DNA of 64,000 nt, taken from contig NZ_JAOBTH010000025.1 of the NCBI RefSeq assembly GCF_025215075.1, forward strand, positions 16,790 through 80,789. Direction: 5' to 3'. A program made the translations under genes and the position numbers. Below are positions 26,296-35,298 of this stretch, one piece after another. The notes under the pieces are model-generated. The model worked only from the letters and a program-made list of their open reading frames with translations. It ran no database searches and was not told the DNA's origin. This DNA comes from Tenacibaculum haliotis (GTDB lineage Bacteria; Bacteroidota; Bacteroidia; Flavobacteriales; Flavobacteriaceae). The stretch's first letter is position 1. Every line of letters begins with the position of its first letter.

Positions 26296-28095
26296 TTATT
26301 TTAACGCCTCTATTTCTAAACATAATGTGCTTATAGTATTTTTACTTAAGTTTAAATCAGCTAGAATTGAAGGCGTAATTTCTATAGCTTTATAATATTC
26401 TTCACGAAAAAGTTGGTTATAATAATCTAAACCATCTTTTAAATTACTAACAAAATTTTTAAAGTATTTAAGCTCTTTAGTGCTGTTTTTTAGTGCGTTT
26501 TTTTCTAATTTATTTTTTAAAAAATCAACATAAATATTTAGCTCTTTAACAAATAAATTTGGCCTATTGTTACTCGTATTATTTAATGATTTCCCATAAA
26601 TAACTGCGGTAATTTCTTTTAAACTCATCATTTTAGAAAAGTAAGCAATATTTGGCCCCGGACACACAGAAACACCTTTTCCTTCTGTCTTTGTATCTAA
26701 GTCATATGCCAATAAAGCTGAAGTTCCTAAACCAACACAAGTACAGGTTTTTTCAGTTATTTTATGATACGCTATTTCATATTCATTTTTAGTAAGCTTT
26801 TCATTATCTAATGCTTTTATTTTTAAATGTTGAAACTGCCTTGATGCTGTACAAATTCCTTTTTCAGTAAATTCTTTATTTAAAGCTATAAATTTTTTAG
26901 GACAGGCACTTCCTGGTCTTCCTTTATCTATGTTTGATGACTTTTCTAGATCTTTTGTATTGCCTCTTAAGTTATTAAACGGAATACCTAAAGGAGAAAT
27001 GTCACTTAAATAAATATCTTCTTCTTTGGCTTCAATTAATTTATTTAAAGTTTCTTTATCAACCGTTGTCGCCTCTGGAACCAGTAAAAAAGGAGTTCCC
27101 CAACCAATAGAATCAATTTTATAATGATCTAATAAAAATTGATGTTCATCAGCAGTACCAACGCCTCCTTGAGCCGAAATTTTAAATTGCAAATTTGTTT
27201 TCGGAATTGGATATCCTTTTTGTTTTAAAGCATTAAAAAGTAATTCTTGTATTGATTGTTGTAATTCTTCTCTTTTAATTTTAAATTCTTCTAATACAGG
27301 TCCTAGTAAATAACCATCAGTTGCAAAGGCATGCCCTCCACAATTTAAGCCAGATTCTATTCTGTATTCTGAAACCCAAATTCCTTTTTTGGCTAAAAAT
27401 TTACCTTGGATTAAAGCAGAACGATAATCGCTTACTTTTAAAATGATTTTCTTTTTAATATGTCCTTTTTTATCAGGATAAAACCCTTTAAACTGTTCTA
27501 AATACGTATACAATCTTGGATTCATTCCTGCAGAAAATACTACAGACGAATTAACATCACTATTAGCAAAGCCTCTTAATGCAGCATGCGCATCATTATA
27601 TTCAATAGGTAATTTCTCATCTTTGTGGTAACTTTCTTTATCAAGTTTGGTCATGATATTTACATCAATTTTACCCATTGATAAATTTTCTTTTAACCAC
27701 GTTGCAATTGTTGTTAGATTGAAACTGTTTGCTGTTAATTTTTTAAACTCTTGTTTTAAAGAAGAGGTATCTGGAAGCGTTTCAAAGAACTCATAAATAT
27801 CTTTTTTTGTTTTGGTGATATTCTTTTTAAATTCTTCAAATTTGTCTTCAGAAAGTGTTTTCATTAAATTCAAATACGAAGTAATTCTTTTTGCTCTAAA
27901 ATCTTCCATTTTTTCAGTAATCTCATCATATGGAATTCTAAATTTTAAAGAATACATTTTTCTTATCTTTTCTAACAAAATATCATCTACTAATGATATA
28001 ACAGAATCTATTCCGAACCTCGAAACTTTTAAAGGAGAATCTATTGTAAACCCTATTCCCATTACAGGAATATGAAATGAATGTGTTTTTAACAT
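26296..28095 (-). CDS. Cys-containing protein with nitronate-monooxygenase-like features
   Basis: A 599-residue cytoplasmic protein. Parts resemble flavin TIM-barrel enzymes of the nitronate monooxygenase type: a start PVMGIGFTID, GLNCGGHAF in the middle, and GGVGTADEHQFLLDHYKI followed by GWGTPFLLVPEA. The C-terminal region has conserved-looking cysteines (GSACPKKF, GICTAS, TCTCVGLG, VSVCPGPN), which could hold a cluster or metal. I do not know a characterised member. Its own FNR-type operator (28152-28165) places it in the nitrogen-oxide regulon. A role in removing a reactive nitrogen product is possible but unproven. Confidence 0.6.
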   Translation of the reverse strand: MLKTHSFHIPVMGIGFTIDSPLKVSRFGIDSVISLVDDILLEKIRKMYSLKFRIPYDEITEKMEDFRAKRITSYLNLMKTLSEDKFEEFKKNITKTKKDIYEFFETLPDTSSLKQEFKKLTANSFNLTTIATWLKENLSMGKIDVNIMTKLDKESYHKDEKLPIEYNDAHAALRGFANSDVNSSVVFSAGMNPRLYTYLEQFKGFYPDKKGHIKKKIILKVSDYRSALIQGKFLAKKGIWVSEYRIESGLNCGGHAFATDGYLLGPVLEEFKIKREELQQSIQELLFNALKQKGYPIPKTNLQFKISAQGGVGTADEHQFLLDHYKIDSIGWGTPFLLVPEATTVDKETLNKLIEAKEEDIYLSDISPLGIPFNNLRGNTKDLEKSSNIDKGRPGSACPKKFIALNKEFTEKGICTASRQFQHLKIKALDNEKLTKNEYEIAYHKITEKTCTCVGLGTSALLAYDLDTKTEGKGVSVCPGPNIAYFSKMMSLKEITAVIYGKSLNNTSNNRPNLFVKELNIYVDFLKNKLEKNALKNSTKELKYFKNFVSNLKDGLDYYNQLFREEYYKAIEITPSILADLNLSKNTISTLCLEIEALK

Positions 28096-28151
28096 AATTT
28101 ATTATTGTAATAATTAAACAAGCAAGTTATTAGTACTCAACTTTTTATTAT

Positions 28152-28165
28152 ATGATAAATATCAT
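28152..28165 (-). promoter_or_regulatory. CRP/FNR-type operator before the 599-residue protein gene
   Basis: ATGATAAATATCAT contains TGAT-N4-ATCA. On the minus strand a -7-like TAACTTG ends at 28123, 35.5 bp from the centre, within 1 bp of the other three sites; the operator lies 56 bp before the start codon. The rest of the gap 28096-28416 shows no gene. Confidence 0.7.
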
Positions 28166-28416
28166 GCTTAAACCATTATTAATAATACGGTTATAAAATG
28201 AAATAAAAAACACAACCTTTCCTAAAAGAATATGTCTTTTTTATTCTACAAACTGGTTATCAAAAAAAATGGCTAGGTAATTAATGCTAAACAAAGCTAA
28301 CAAGAATTGAAAATTAAATTTTAAAGTACCTCACACAATAATGCGTCAAGTAAAACTTTAAGTTAAGACAACTTATTACATATTTTATAAAACAGTGCCT
28401 TAACTAAGTTCATGTA

Positions 28417-29136
28417 CTATTTATTTACTGTTTCAATAATTTTTGAAATTGTTTCCTTATTATCTACTCCCAACCCTTCTTGTTGATGTACTAATTCTCC
28501 TGCTGGATTAAAAACACTTATAATATTTGAATGCGAAAAATCTAACGGAGAAATTTCTTTATATTTTACCGCCAAAACATTAGCAAACTCCCTAACAGAT
28601 GTTTTTGTTCCTTGTAAAAAGATCCAATGCTCATCATCCATAAGGTTTTCTTTTGCAAATGCTTTTAATCGTGTTGGCGTATCTGTTTCAGGGTCTATGC
28701 TTACCAATACATAGCTTAAATTGTTATTGTATTTTTTAGGAATCTGATTTTCTATATTTCGCATATCTGCAACCAACCTTGGGCAAGCTGCTTTACAGGT
28801 TGTGTAAATCATAACCATTACCAGCGTTTTTCCCCTTAAATCTTTTAATTCAATGGTATTTCCTTCTTCTGTATTCCATTTTGAATCTAAATTAAAAATA
28901 GATTCGTCTGATATTTTATCAGTGATTTCTTTTTTTGAAATGCTAGCCAATGGTTTTAAATCCATTTTACAAACAACGCAACTACCTTGAGTTATAAATG
29001 TTTTTTCTCCTTCGCATTTCATCGGACATTGATATGCCACGTTGCTTTTATTTATTGATGTAGTTACTTCTTTTTTACATGATACAAAAGCTATTAACAA
29101 CATTAATACAACTACAATTCTTTTATATTTTTTCAT
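28417..29136 (-). CDS. SCO1/SenC-family lipoprotein with N-terminal metal-binding motif
   Basis: A 239-residue lipoprotein (lipobox LIAFVSC, Cys20). Residues about 35-63 form a heavy-metal-binding element (YQCPMKCEGEKT...GSCVVCKMDL). The C-terminal thioredoxin-like domain has the SCO copper site CKAACP and the distal His in DFSHSN. It probably delivers copper to a cuproenzyme in the periplasm; the neighbour nirK is the obvious client. It overlaps the upstream SUMF1-like gene by 4 bp, so they are translationally coupled. Confidence 0.88.
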   Translation of the reverse strand: MKKYKRIVVVLMLLIAFVSCKKEVTTSINKSNVAYQCPMKCEGEKTFITQGSCVVCKMDLKPLASISKKEITDKISDESIFNLDSKWNTEEGNTIELKDLRGKTLVMVMIYTTCKAACPRLVADMRNIENQIPKKYNNNLSYVLVSIDPETDTPTRLKAFAKENLMDDEHWIFLQGTKTSVREFANVLAVKYKEISPLDFSHSNIISVFNPAGELVHQQEGLGVDNKETISKIIETVNK

Positions 29137-29903
29137 TTTTTAACATCTTTTACGCACCTAAATCCTAAATTTTTCATGGTGTATTTTGCTTTTAAACTTC
29201 CTCTAATAGCATATCGCATAAACGCAGCATAATTCATTAAATCTGTTGCTCCAACAGCTGCACTTCCGCAGAATAAATTACTATCATTGTCAACATCCTT
29301 TCGAGATTCACCAGATACTAAAACCGAATTAAAATCAGCTGTCCACTCCCAAACTAAACCGTGTAAATCATACACTTTCCAATAATTTTTAAAAGTTGAC
29401 CCGACATCATTATTAAAGCTTTTAGGCTTTTCGTACCAGCTTAAAATATAAGCATTGTAATTTTTTAACTTTCTAGCATCAGGTATTTTTTTATTCGCCA
29501 TTGCTACATATTCCCATTCATCAATTGTTGGCAAACGTTTTCCTTGACATTCACAATATGCATTTGCTGCAAACCAACTAATGCTTGTTATTGGTGCTTT
29601 AGCTGATTGCTTATTACCAAATTCTGAATCTGATTTCCAATTTCTAAGATAACCACCATCTGCAAATAGTTTTTTTACTTTTGATCTTTTCCATTTTGGA
29701 TTTTCTTTTACAAACTTTACATATTCTTGATTTGTAACTGGATAAACATCCATCAGAAAACCTGAAATAGTAACTTTCATGGAATCTCTTCCGTATAAAG
29801 GAATGTAAGTACTCCCTTTTATATTAACCATTTTAGATTGACAACTCATTTGAATTGTAAAAAAAGGAAACAAATAAATTATCAATCTTAAAACAGTTTT
29901 CAT
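29133..29903 (-). CDS. SUMF1/FGE-family protein of the nirK cluster
   Basis: A 256-residue protein with a signal peptide and a likely lipobox (TIQMSC, Cys20). It has the formylglycine-generating-enzyme fold pattern: YPVTNQEYVKFV, PITSISWFAANAYCECQGKRLPT, WEYVAMA, VWEWTADF and GFRCV. No sulfatase is nearby. Proteins of this family beside nirK in Bacteroidota probably serve copper or nitrite reductase maturation rather than formylglycine formation; this is inference from context. It lies 11 bp after nirK and overlaps sco. Confidence 0.8.
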   Translation of the reverse strand: MKTVLRLIIYLFPFFTIQMSCQSKMVNIKGSTYIPLYGRDSMKVTISGFLMDVYPVTNQEYVKFVKENPKWKRSKVKKLFADGGYLRNWKSDSEFGNKQSAKAPITSISWFAANAYCECQGKRLPTIDEWEYVAMANKKIPDARKLKNYNAYILSWYEKPKSFNNDVGSTFKNYWKVYDLHGLVWEWTADFNSVLVSGESRKDVDNDSNLFCGSAAVGATDLMNYAAFMRYAIRGSLKAKYTMKNLGFRCVKDVKK

Positions 29904-29914
29904 TAATTTAAAAT

Positions 29915-31378
29915 TTAGTGAGTACTTTTTACTTCTTGTACATCAATTACTTTTACGTTTGTTTTATTATTATCCCAAGAGTTATAAATATACGTTAACA
30001 CATCTGCAACTTCATCATCAGCTAATGTTTGCTTGGTCATAACACTATTGTATTTTTTACCATTTACCGTAATTTCACCTGTTTTTCCATGCAGTACAAT
30101 ACCTATAGCTCTTTTTACATCTGCATTTAAATAATCTGATTTTGCTAAAGGAGGAAATGCATTCGGAATTCCTTCTCCACTTGCTTGGTGACATGCAAAA
30201 CATGTTTTAGTGTAAATTTGTTTACCTGAAGCTATTTTTTCTGCTAAAGATTTTTCAGAACTTCTTTTAGCAACTTCTTTTTTAGTAACATCTGGCATTT
30301 CTTGTAATGTACCCCCTTCTGGATTGTATATTCCTTCTTGTTTTACACCAGAATACAATTTTTTACTTTCTTCACCTTTTACTTTTAACATCCCTAAGGC
30401 TCCTTTATTAAAAGCTCTAAAAATTGCGTGATCTACTAGTATAAAAGTACCTGGAACATCTACTTTAAAATCTACAATTGCTGCTCCACCTGCCGGAATT
30501 GATGTTGTTTGCACATTAGTATTAATTAAATCTCCCCCTTCAACATGAACACTGTCAAAAATTTCACCAATTACGTGAAATGAAGACGTTAAATTTGGTC
30601 CTCCATTACCCACATACAAACGTACTGTTTCACCTACATTTGCCGTAATGGCATTATCACCTGTTAACGCACCAACTTTACCATTAAACACTACATAATC
30701 TGCATCTTCTTCTACCGCCTTTCTCATATCAAAAGCTTGTAAGCCTGGTGCTCCATTTTCTCCTTTGGTATAAAAATCTCCTTGCATAATATAGTATTCT
30801 TTATCAACTTTAGGTAAACCTCCTTCTGGTTCAACTAAAATTAAACCATACATTCCGTTAGCAATGTGCATTCCTACAGGAGCTGTTGCACAGTGATATA
30901 CATACAAACCTGGGTTTAAGGTTTTAAAAGAGAATGTTTTTTCATGACCTGGTGCTACAAATGATGATGTTGCTCCACCTCCTGGACCGGTAACCGCATG
31001 TAAATCTATATTATGCGGCAATTTATTATCTGGATGATTTGATAAGGTAAATTCTACCTCATCACCAACTCTTGTTCTAATAAAACTCCCAGGTACAGAA
31101 CCTCCAAAAGTCCAATACATGTACTTAACTCCATCAGTCATGGTTCCTTCTTTTTCAAGAATTTCCATATTGACCAATAATTTTTTCGCTCTTCTATTTC
31201 CTACAGGAGCAGGTACATGCGGTGGTGCTGTTAATTCAGCTTCTATAGTACCTTTAACAACTATTTCAGCAGCGTTTTTCATTGCTGAATCCTTACCTTC
31301 TTTCTTATCATTACTACAACTTGTAACTAATAATGTTACCGTGAAAAATAATGCGCTTAATTTTAAATATTTCATCAT
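29915..31378 (-). CDS. nirK: Copper nitrite reductase NirK fused to cytochrome c
   Basis: A 487-residue lipoprotein (lipobox LLVTSC) with two cupredoxin domains and a C-terminal c-type heme domain. Type 1 and type 2 copper ligands are visible in [31 protein letters not shown] and [14 protein letters not shown]. The heme domain has CFACHQ at about residues 392-397 and Met in MTKQTL as a likely axial ligand. It reduces nitrite to NO in the periplasm, and the fused cytochrome passes electrons directly to the type 1 copper. It is followed by SUMF1-like and sco genes (probable maturation factors). Confidence 0.95.
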   Translation of the reverse strand: MMKYLKLSALFFTVTLLVTSCSNDKKEGKDSAMKNAAEIVVKGTIEAELTAPPHVPAPVGNRRAKKLLVNMEILEKEGTMTDGVKYMYWTFGGSVPGSFIRTRVGDEVEFTLSNHPDNKLPHNIDLHAVTGPGGGATSSFVAPGHEKTFSFKTLNPGLYVYHCATAPVGMHIANGMYGLILVEPEGGLPKVDKEYYIMQGDFYTKGENGAPGLQAFDMRKAVEEDADYVVFNGKVGALTGDNAITANVGETVRLYVGNGGPNLTSSFHVIGEIFDSVHVEGGDLINTNVQTTSIPAGGAAIVDFKVDVPGTFILVDHAIFRAFNKGALGMLKVKGEESKKLYSGVKQEGIYNPEGGTLQEMPDVTKKEVAKRSSEKSLAEKIASGKQIYTKTCFACHQASGEGIPNAFPPLAKSDYLNADVKRAIGIVLHGKTGEITVNGKKYNSVMTKQTLADDEVADVLTYIYNSWDNNKTNVKVIDVQEVKSTH

Positions 31379-31474
31379 ACTATTTTTGTTATAATTCTTT
31401 TAATTCTACAGTTTCGATATTTTTTTAATTTTCTACTCTCAAAACATTAAGTATAAAAACATAATTAATTGTTG

Positions 31475-31981
31475 TTATAATGTTCTAAAGAATTCTAAAA
31501 TCTGTCTGGCTTCCTCTTTCGATAAATTTTGATTTGCCATTGGAGAACCTTTAAATTTGACTAATAATTCTTTAGCTATTGGATCTTTTTTAACCATTTC
31601 TTCAGGATTCATAATCATATTCATTACCCATTCTGGAGAACGTCTTTTTAAAACACCTGTAGGATTTGGTCCAATAAACTTTCTGTTTGTTCTATGGCAA
31701 GAAGAGCATTTGTTTTTGAACAAAAGTTTTCCTTTATCAGCCATCATTTTATCAATTTTTGTGGTTATTGTAATAGATTTAATAGGACCAATACCCTTGT
31801 TATTTAAATCTATCGTACCCGTTTGTTCAATTTTCTTTTCAATTGTTTTAACTGGTACAGTTTTAATAACTTCTTTTTTTTCTTTTGATGAATTATATGA
31901 AGGTGCTGTTTTCTCTTTTCCTCCACAACTAATAAATATAGACACTAATATAAATAAGAATCCCTTTTGTAGTTTTTTCAT
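31475..31981 (-). CDS. c-type cytochrome lipoprotein
   Basis: A 168-residue lipoprotein (lipobox IFISC, Cys19) with a Lys/Thr-rich linker and a single heme domain, CSSCHRTNRK, then GPNPTGVLKRR and a Met-rich region (MANQNL) for the axial ligand. It stands 96 bp upstream of nirK on the same strand and has the FNR-type operator 32083-32096. It is a plausible electron donor of NirK or a link to the respiratory chain. There is no separate promoter of that type before nirK, so both may be on one transcript. Confidence 0.85.
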   Translation of the reverse strand: MKKLQKGFLFILVSIFISCGGKEKTAPSYNSSKEKKEVIKTVPVKTIEKKIEQTGTIDLNNKGIGPIKSITITTKIDKMMADKGKLLFKNKCSSCHRTNRKFIGPNPTGVLKRRSPEWVMNMIMNPEEMVKKDPIAKELLVKFKGSPMANQNLSKEEARQILEFFRTL

Positions 31982-32052
31982 TTTTAAATGATTTTTATGT
32001 ACCTCAGCTACTTTCCTTCTGTATATTATCTAGTAGCTTTTTTTATTTTATA

Positions 32053-32096
32053 CAAAATTAAAGCAGTTAGTAATTTAAAAATATGATTAATATCAT
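32053..32096 (-). promoter_or_regulatory. CRP/FNR-type operator and -7 box before the cytochrome c-nirK genes
   Basis: Operator ATGATTAATATCAT (32083-32096, TGAT-N4-ATCA). On the minus strand a perfect -7 box TAATTTTG occupies 32060-32053 and ends 36.5 bp from the operator centre, the same spacing as at the porin and nap promoters. Transcription would start near 32048. Confidence 0.8.
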
Positions 32097-32131
32097 ATTA
32101 AAAGACTTTTTTATCTTTTATTGAGATAAAC

Positions 32132-32464
32132 TTACAGAAGTTTACAAAGTTGTTTATCTAAATATTTCCAACAATTATTATTAACGGTATCAAATACAGC
32201 TATCATTTTAATACCATAAGGTGTTAATTTTGTTCCTCCTCCACTAGCTCCGCCCACACTTTTTATAACCATGGGTTTACTTGCATTTTTATTAACAGAA
32301 TCTATTAAATTCCAAGCCTTCCTGTAAGACATTCCGAGCTCTTTTGCTGACTTAGATAAAGATTTAGTACTGTTTAACGACTTTAATAATTTAACCCTAC
32401 CATCACCTAAAAAAACATTGTCATCAACTTCAATCCAAATTTTGCTTTTAATTTTATATTCCAT
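32132..32464 (-). CDS. ModE-type winged-helix regulator
   Basis: A 110-residue protein from the ATG at 32464; two earlier Met codons (32482, 32500) give poorer starts. It is the N-terminal LysR-like DNA-binding domain of ModE: IKSKIWIEVDDNVFLGDGRVKLL, then SLSKSAKELGMSYRKAWNLID and GASGGGTKLTPYG. It has no molybdate-binding (TOBE) domain, as in many Bacteroidota members. It stands between nirK and the molybdoenzyme operon nap, read away from nap, so it may regulate nap in response to molybdate. Confidence 0.82.
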   Translation of the reverse strand: MEYKIKSKIWIEVDDNVFLGDGRVKLLKSLNSTKSLSKSAKELGMSYRKAWNLIDSVNKNASKPMVIKSVGGASGGGTKLTPYGIKMIAVFDTVNNNCWKYLDKQLCKLL

Positions 32465-32658
32465 AAATAAATTCTTATTCATCAAAAATAAATACAACAA
32501 AATAGTATAACTATGATATAAGTCATCTTTCTGATTTTACTATTTATAATAGAAATAAATTAGTTATTTATTTCATATTAACATAACAACTAAATGCTTG
32601 TTTTATAAGAAAATTATACGATTTCGTTATACCCCACAAAACATAACGTACTGAAATA

Positions 32659-32702
32659 ATGATATTTATCATGCAATTACTCTATCAAAATCCGCTAATT
32701 TG
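32659..32702 (+). promoter_or_regulatory. CRP/FNR-type operator and -7 box of the nap operon
   Basis: ATGATATTTATCAT (32659-32672) contains TGAT-N4-ATCA. A -7-like TAATTTG ends at 32702, 36.5 bp from the operator centre, and transcription would start about 32707. This decides against a start of napD at the ATG 32659, which is part of the operator. Confidence 0.78.
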
Positions 32703-32727
32703 TAATACACTTAATCAATTATTATTT

Positions 32728-32967
32728 ATGCCAATTAAAAGTTATTTAGCACATCCACATGAAGGAAAAAAAGAAGAGTTGCAAAAAGCACTCTCTTTTG
32801 TTAGTGGATGTGAAATAATACCTGCCGAAAACAAAAACGTATTAGTTCTTGTTACCGAAACAAAAGATGATACAGAAGATAAAAGTTTAAAAGAAACTAT
32901 AGAAACCCTAGATAGTTTAAAGTTATTAGCCTTGGTTTCTGGATTTAATACACCAAAAAACAAATAA
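32728..32967 (+). CDS. napD: Periplasmic nitrate reductase chaperone NapD
   Basis: A 79-residue protein from the ATG at 32728 (MPIKSYLAHPHEGKKEEL). The small ferredoxin-like fold fits NapD, which binds the Tat signal peptide of NapA and holds it back until the cofactor is inserted. An upstream in-frame ATG at 32659 is rejected because it lies in the operator. It is 3 bp before napA, as is usual for napD-napA pairs. Confidence 0.8.
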   Translation: MPIKSYLAHPHEGKKEELQKALSFVSGCEIIPAENKNVLVLVTETKDDTEDKSLKETIETLDSLKLLALVSGFNTPKNK

Positions 32968-32970
32968 GAT

Positions 32971-35295
32971 ATGAGCGCCTCTTTAACAAGTAGACGAAGT
33001 TTTATTAAAAAAATGGCTGCAACTGCAGCAATGACAGCAGCAGCAACCATGTTTCCTGGAATTATTTTTGCGAGCGAGCAACTTGCAGGAATACCTACAG
33101 GTAATTTAGATTGGAAAAAAGGGCCTTGTCGTTTTTGCGGGGTAGGTTGTGGTATTTTAGTTGGTGTAGAAAACGGAAAAGCTATCGCTGTAAAAGGTGA
33201 CCCTAATTCCACAGTAAATAAAGGACTTTTATGTGTTAAAGGTTACCACCAAACTATGTGTATTCAATCTAGCGACAGATTAACACATGCTTTAGTAAAA
33301 AAGAATGGTAAGTACGTAAAAACTCCTATTAGCGATGCTTTAGATATTGTAGCTGATAAAATGAAAACTACCATAGATAAACATGGTAAAGATTCAGTTG
33401 CAATGTATACCTCAGGGCAATCTACAATTCCCGAAGGTTATATCGCTTCTAAATTGATGAAAGGAGCTATTGGTACTAATAATTTAGATTGTAACGCTCG
33501 TTTATGTATGGCAAGTGCTGTAACCGGATTTTTAACCACTTTTGGTGCCGATGAACCTATGGGTTGTTATGACGATATAGACCATGCTGATTACTTTATT
33601 ACTTGGGGAAATAACATGGCAGAAATGCACCCAGTATTATTTTCAAGAATGTTATCTCAAAAAAATAGTAGAGGTGCTAAAATTATCGATTTTGCTACAC
33701 GAACAACCCGTTCTAGCATGGCTTCTGATAAATCAATTTTATTTGAACCTCAAACAGATTTAGCGGTAGCTAACGCTATTTGTTATGAAATAATACATAA
33801 TGGATGGGTAAATAAATCGTTTGTAGAAAAACATTGTAGTTTTAATAAAGGAACTACAAATATAGGCTATGGTTTAGAAGACAATTTTAAATTTAAAGAC
33901 AAGCCTGAAAAAATAAACTTTGAAGAATACAAAGCCTTTTTAGAAGATTACACACCTGAAAAAGTAGCAAAATACTCTAAAGTATCAGTTAAAGACATTA
34001 AATATTTAGCTGCTATTTATGGAAATCCAAACAGTAAAGTAGTTTCTTATTGGTGTATGGGAATGAACCAACACACCAGAGGAACTTGGATGAACAACTT
34101 AGTATATAACATCCATTTACTAACGGGTAAAATTTCACAACCTGGTAACGGACCTTTCTCGTTAACAGGACAACCATCAGCATGTGGTACTGCTCGTGAA
34201 GTGGGAACTTTTACACATAAGTTACCGCACGGAGTTGTTATGAATAAAAAAGACAGAGAAATGGCTGCCAGAATTTGGAAAGTTCCTGTTGAAAAAATTC
34301 CATCTAAACCAACCTATCACGCAACAGAAATGTTTAGAGCTGTAGATAGAGGAGAAATTAAATTTATTTGGACACAAGCTACGAATCCATTAGTATCCCT
34401 TCCAAAAACAAGTCGTTATCGCCCTGCGATGGAAAAAGAATCTTGTTTTGTAGTGGTTTCTGATGTATTCCCTACTCCTACTTCGGATGTTGCTGATGTT
34501 ATTTTACCTGCAAGTTGGCATATCGAAAAATCTGGATTGTATGGTAATTCTGAAAGAAGAACTCAACATTGGGATAAAATGGTAGAAGCTCCAGGAGATG
34601 CAACTCCAGATGCTTGGATGTTTATTGAAGTAGCTAAACGAATGGGGTATGGAGATTTATTTCCGTACAGTAAAGAAAATCACGTAGAAGAAATATACAA
34701 CGAATACCGTCAGTTCCATGAAGGCGCAAAACACGGAATGGCACCTTTAGAGGTTTTAAAGAAAGAATCAGGAGCAATTTGGCCTTATGTTGAAGGAAAA
34801 TCTACCCAATGGAGGTTCAATTCAAAATACGATCCTGCTTGTACTAACGGAGAAGATTTTCATTTTTATGGAAAACCTGATGGTAAAGCAGTTATTTGGC
34901 AACGTCCTTACGAACCTGCTCCTGAAATGCCAGACGAAGCTTATCCGTTTTGGTTAAACACAGGTCGTGTTATTGAGCATTGGCATACCGGTTCTATGAC
35001 CCGAAGAATACCCGTTTTACATAAAGCTGTACCAAATGCTTATGTTGAATTACACCCAGAAGATGCTAAAAAAATGCAAATTAGAAATGGGGAAAACATA
35101 AAAGTAACCTCAAGAAGAGGCTCTTGTATTTTGCCTGCATCTATCAACGAAAGAGGATTACCAACAAGAGGGCAAGTTTTTGTACCTTTTTTTGATGAAA
35201 ACATGATGATTAATGATGTTACTTTAGATGCTTTTTGTCCGATTTCTAAAGAACCAGACTACAAAAAATGTGCTGTTAAAATAGAAAAAGCATAA
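32971..35295 (+). CDS. napA: Periplasmic nitrate reductase catalytic subunit NapA
   Basis: A 774-residue molybdoenzyme. The Tat signal is SRRSFIKKMAATAAMTAAAT, processed after FPGIIFA. The [4Fe-4S] site has CRFCGVGCGI and later GLLCVKGY. The Mo-bis-MGD ligand Cys is in NARLCMASAV, and the dinucleotide-binding region has PLVSLP and GRVIEHWHTGSMTRR. It reduces nitrate to nitrite in the periplasm. It is transcribed from the FNR-type promoter with napD, napB and electron-transfer genes. Confidence 0.97.
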   Translation: MSASLTSRRSFIKKMAATAAMTAAATMFPGIIFASEQLAGIPTGNLDWKKGPCRFCGVGCGILVGVENGKAIAVKGDPNSTVNKGLLCVKGYHQTMCIQSSDRLTHALVKKNGKYVKTPISDALDIVADKMKTTIDKHGKDSVAMYTSGQSTIPEGYIASKLMKGAIGTNNLDCNARLCMASAVTGFLTTFGADEPMGCYDDIDHADYFITWGNNMAEMHPVLFSRMLSQKNSRGAKIIDFATRTTRSSMASDKSILFEPQTDLAVANAICYEIIHNGWVNKSFVEKHCSFNKGTTNIGYGLEDNFKFKDKPEKINFEEYKAFLEDYTPEKVAKYSKVSVKDIKYLAAIYGNPNSKVVSYWCMGMNQHTRGTWMNNLVYNIHLLTGKISQPGNGPFSLTGQPSACGTAREVGTFTHKLPHGVVMNKKDREMAARIWKVPVEKIPSKPTYHATEMFRAVDRGEIKFIWTQATNPLVSLPKTSRYRPAMEKESCFVVVSDVFPTPTSDVADVILPASWHIEKSGLYGNSERRTQHWDKMVEAPGDATPDAWMFIEVAKRMGYGDLFPYSKENHVEEIYNEYRQFHEGAKHGMAPLEVLKKESGAIWPYVEGKSTQWRFNSKYDPACTNGEDFHFYGKPDGKAVIWQRPYEPAPEMPDEAYPFWLNTGRVIEHWHTGSMTRRIPVLHKAVPNAYVELHPEDAKKMQIRNGENIKVTSRRGSCILPASINERGLPTRGQVFVPFFDENMMINDVTLDAFCPISKEPDYKKCAVKIEKA

Positions 35296-35298
35296 GTT

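Noticed and set aside
32513..32526. Fifth FNR-type operator before the ModE-like gene
   Set aside because: ATGATATAAGTCAT keeps only one good half site (GTCA instead of ATCA) and has no -7 box at the right distance.
32659..32727. Longer napD start at 32659
   Set aside because: That ATG is inside the CRP/FNR-type operator and upstream of the -7 box, so it would not be on the mRNA.
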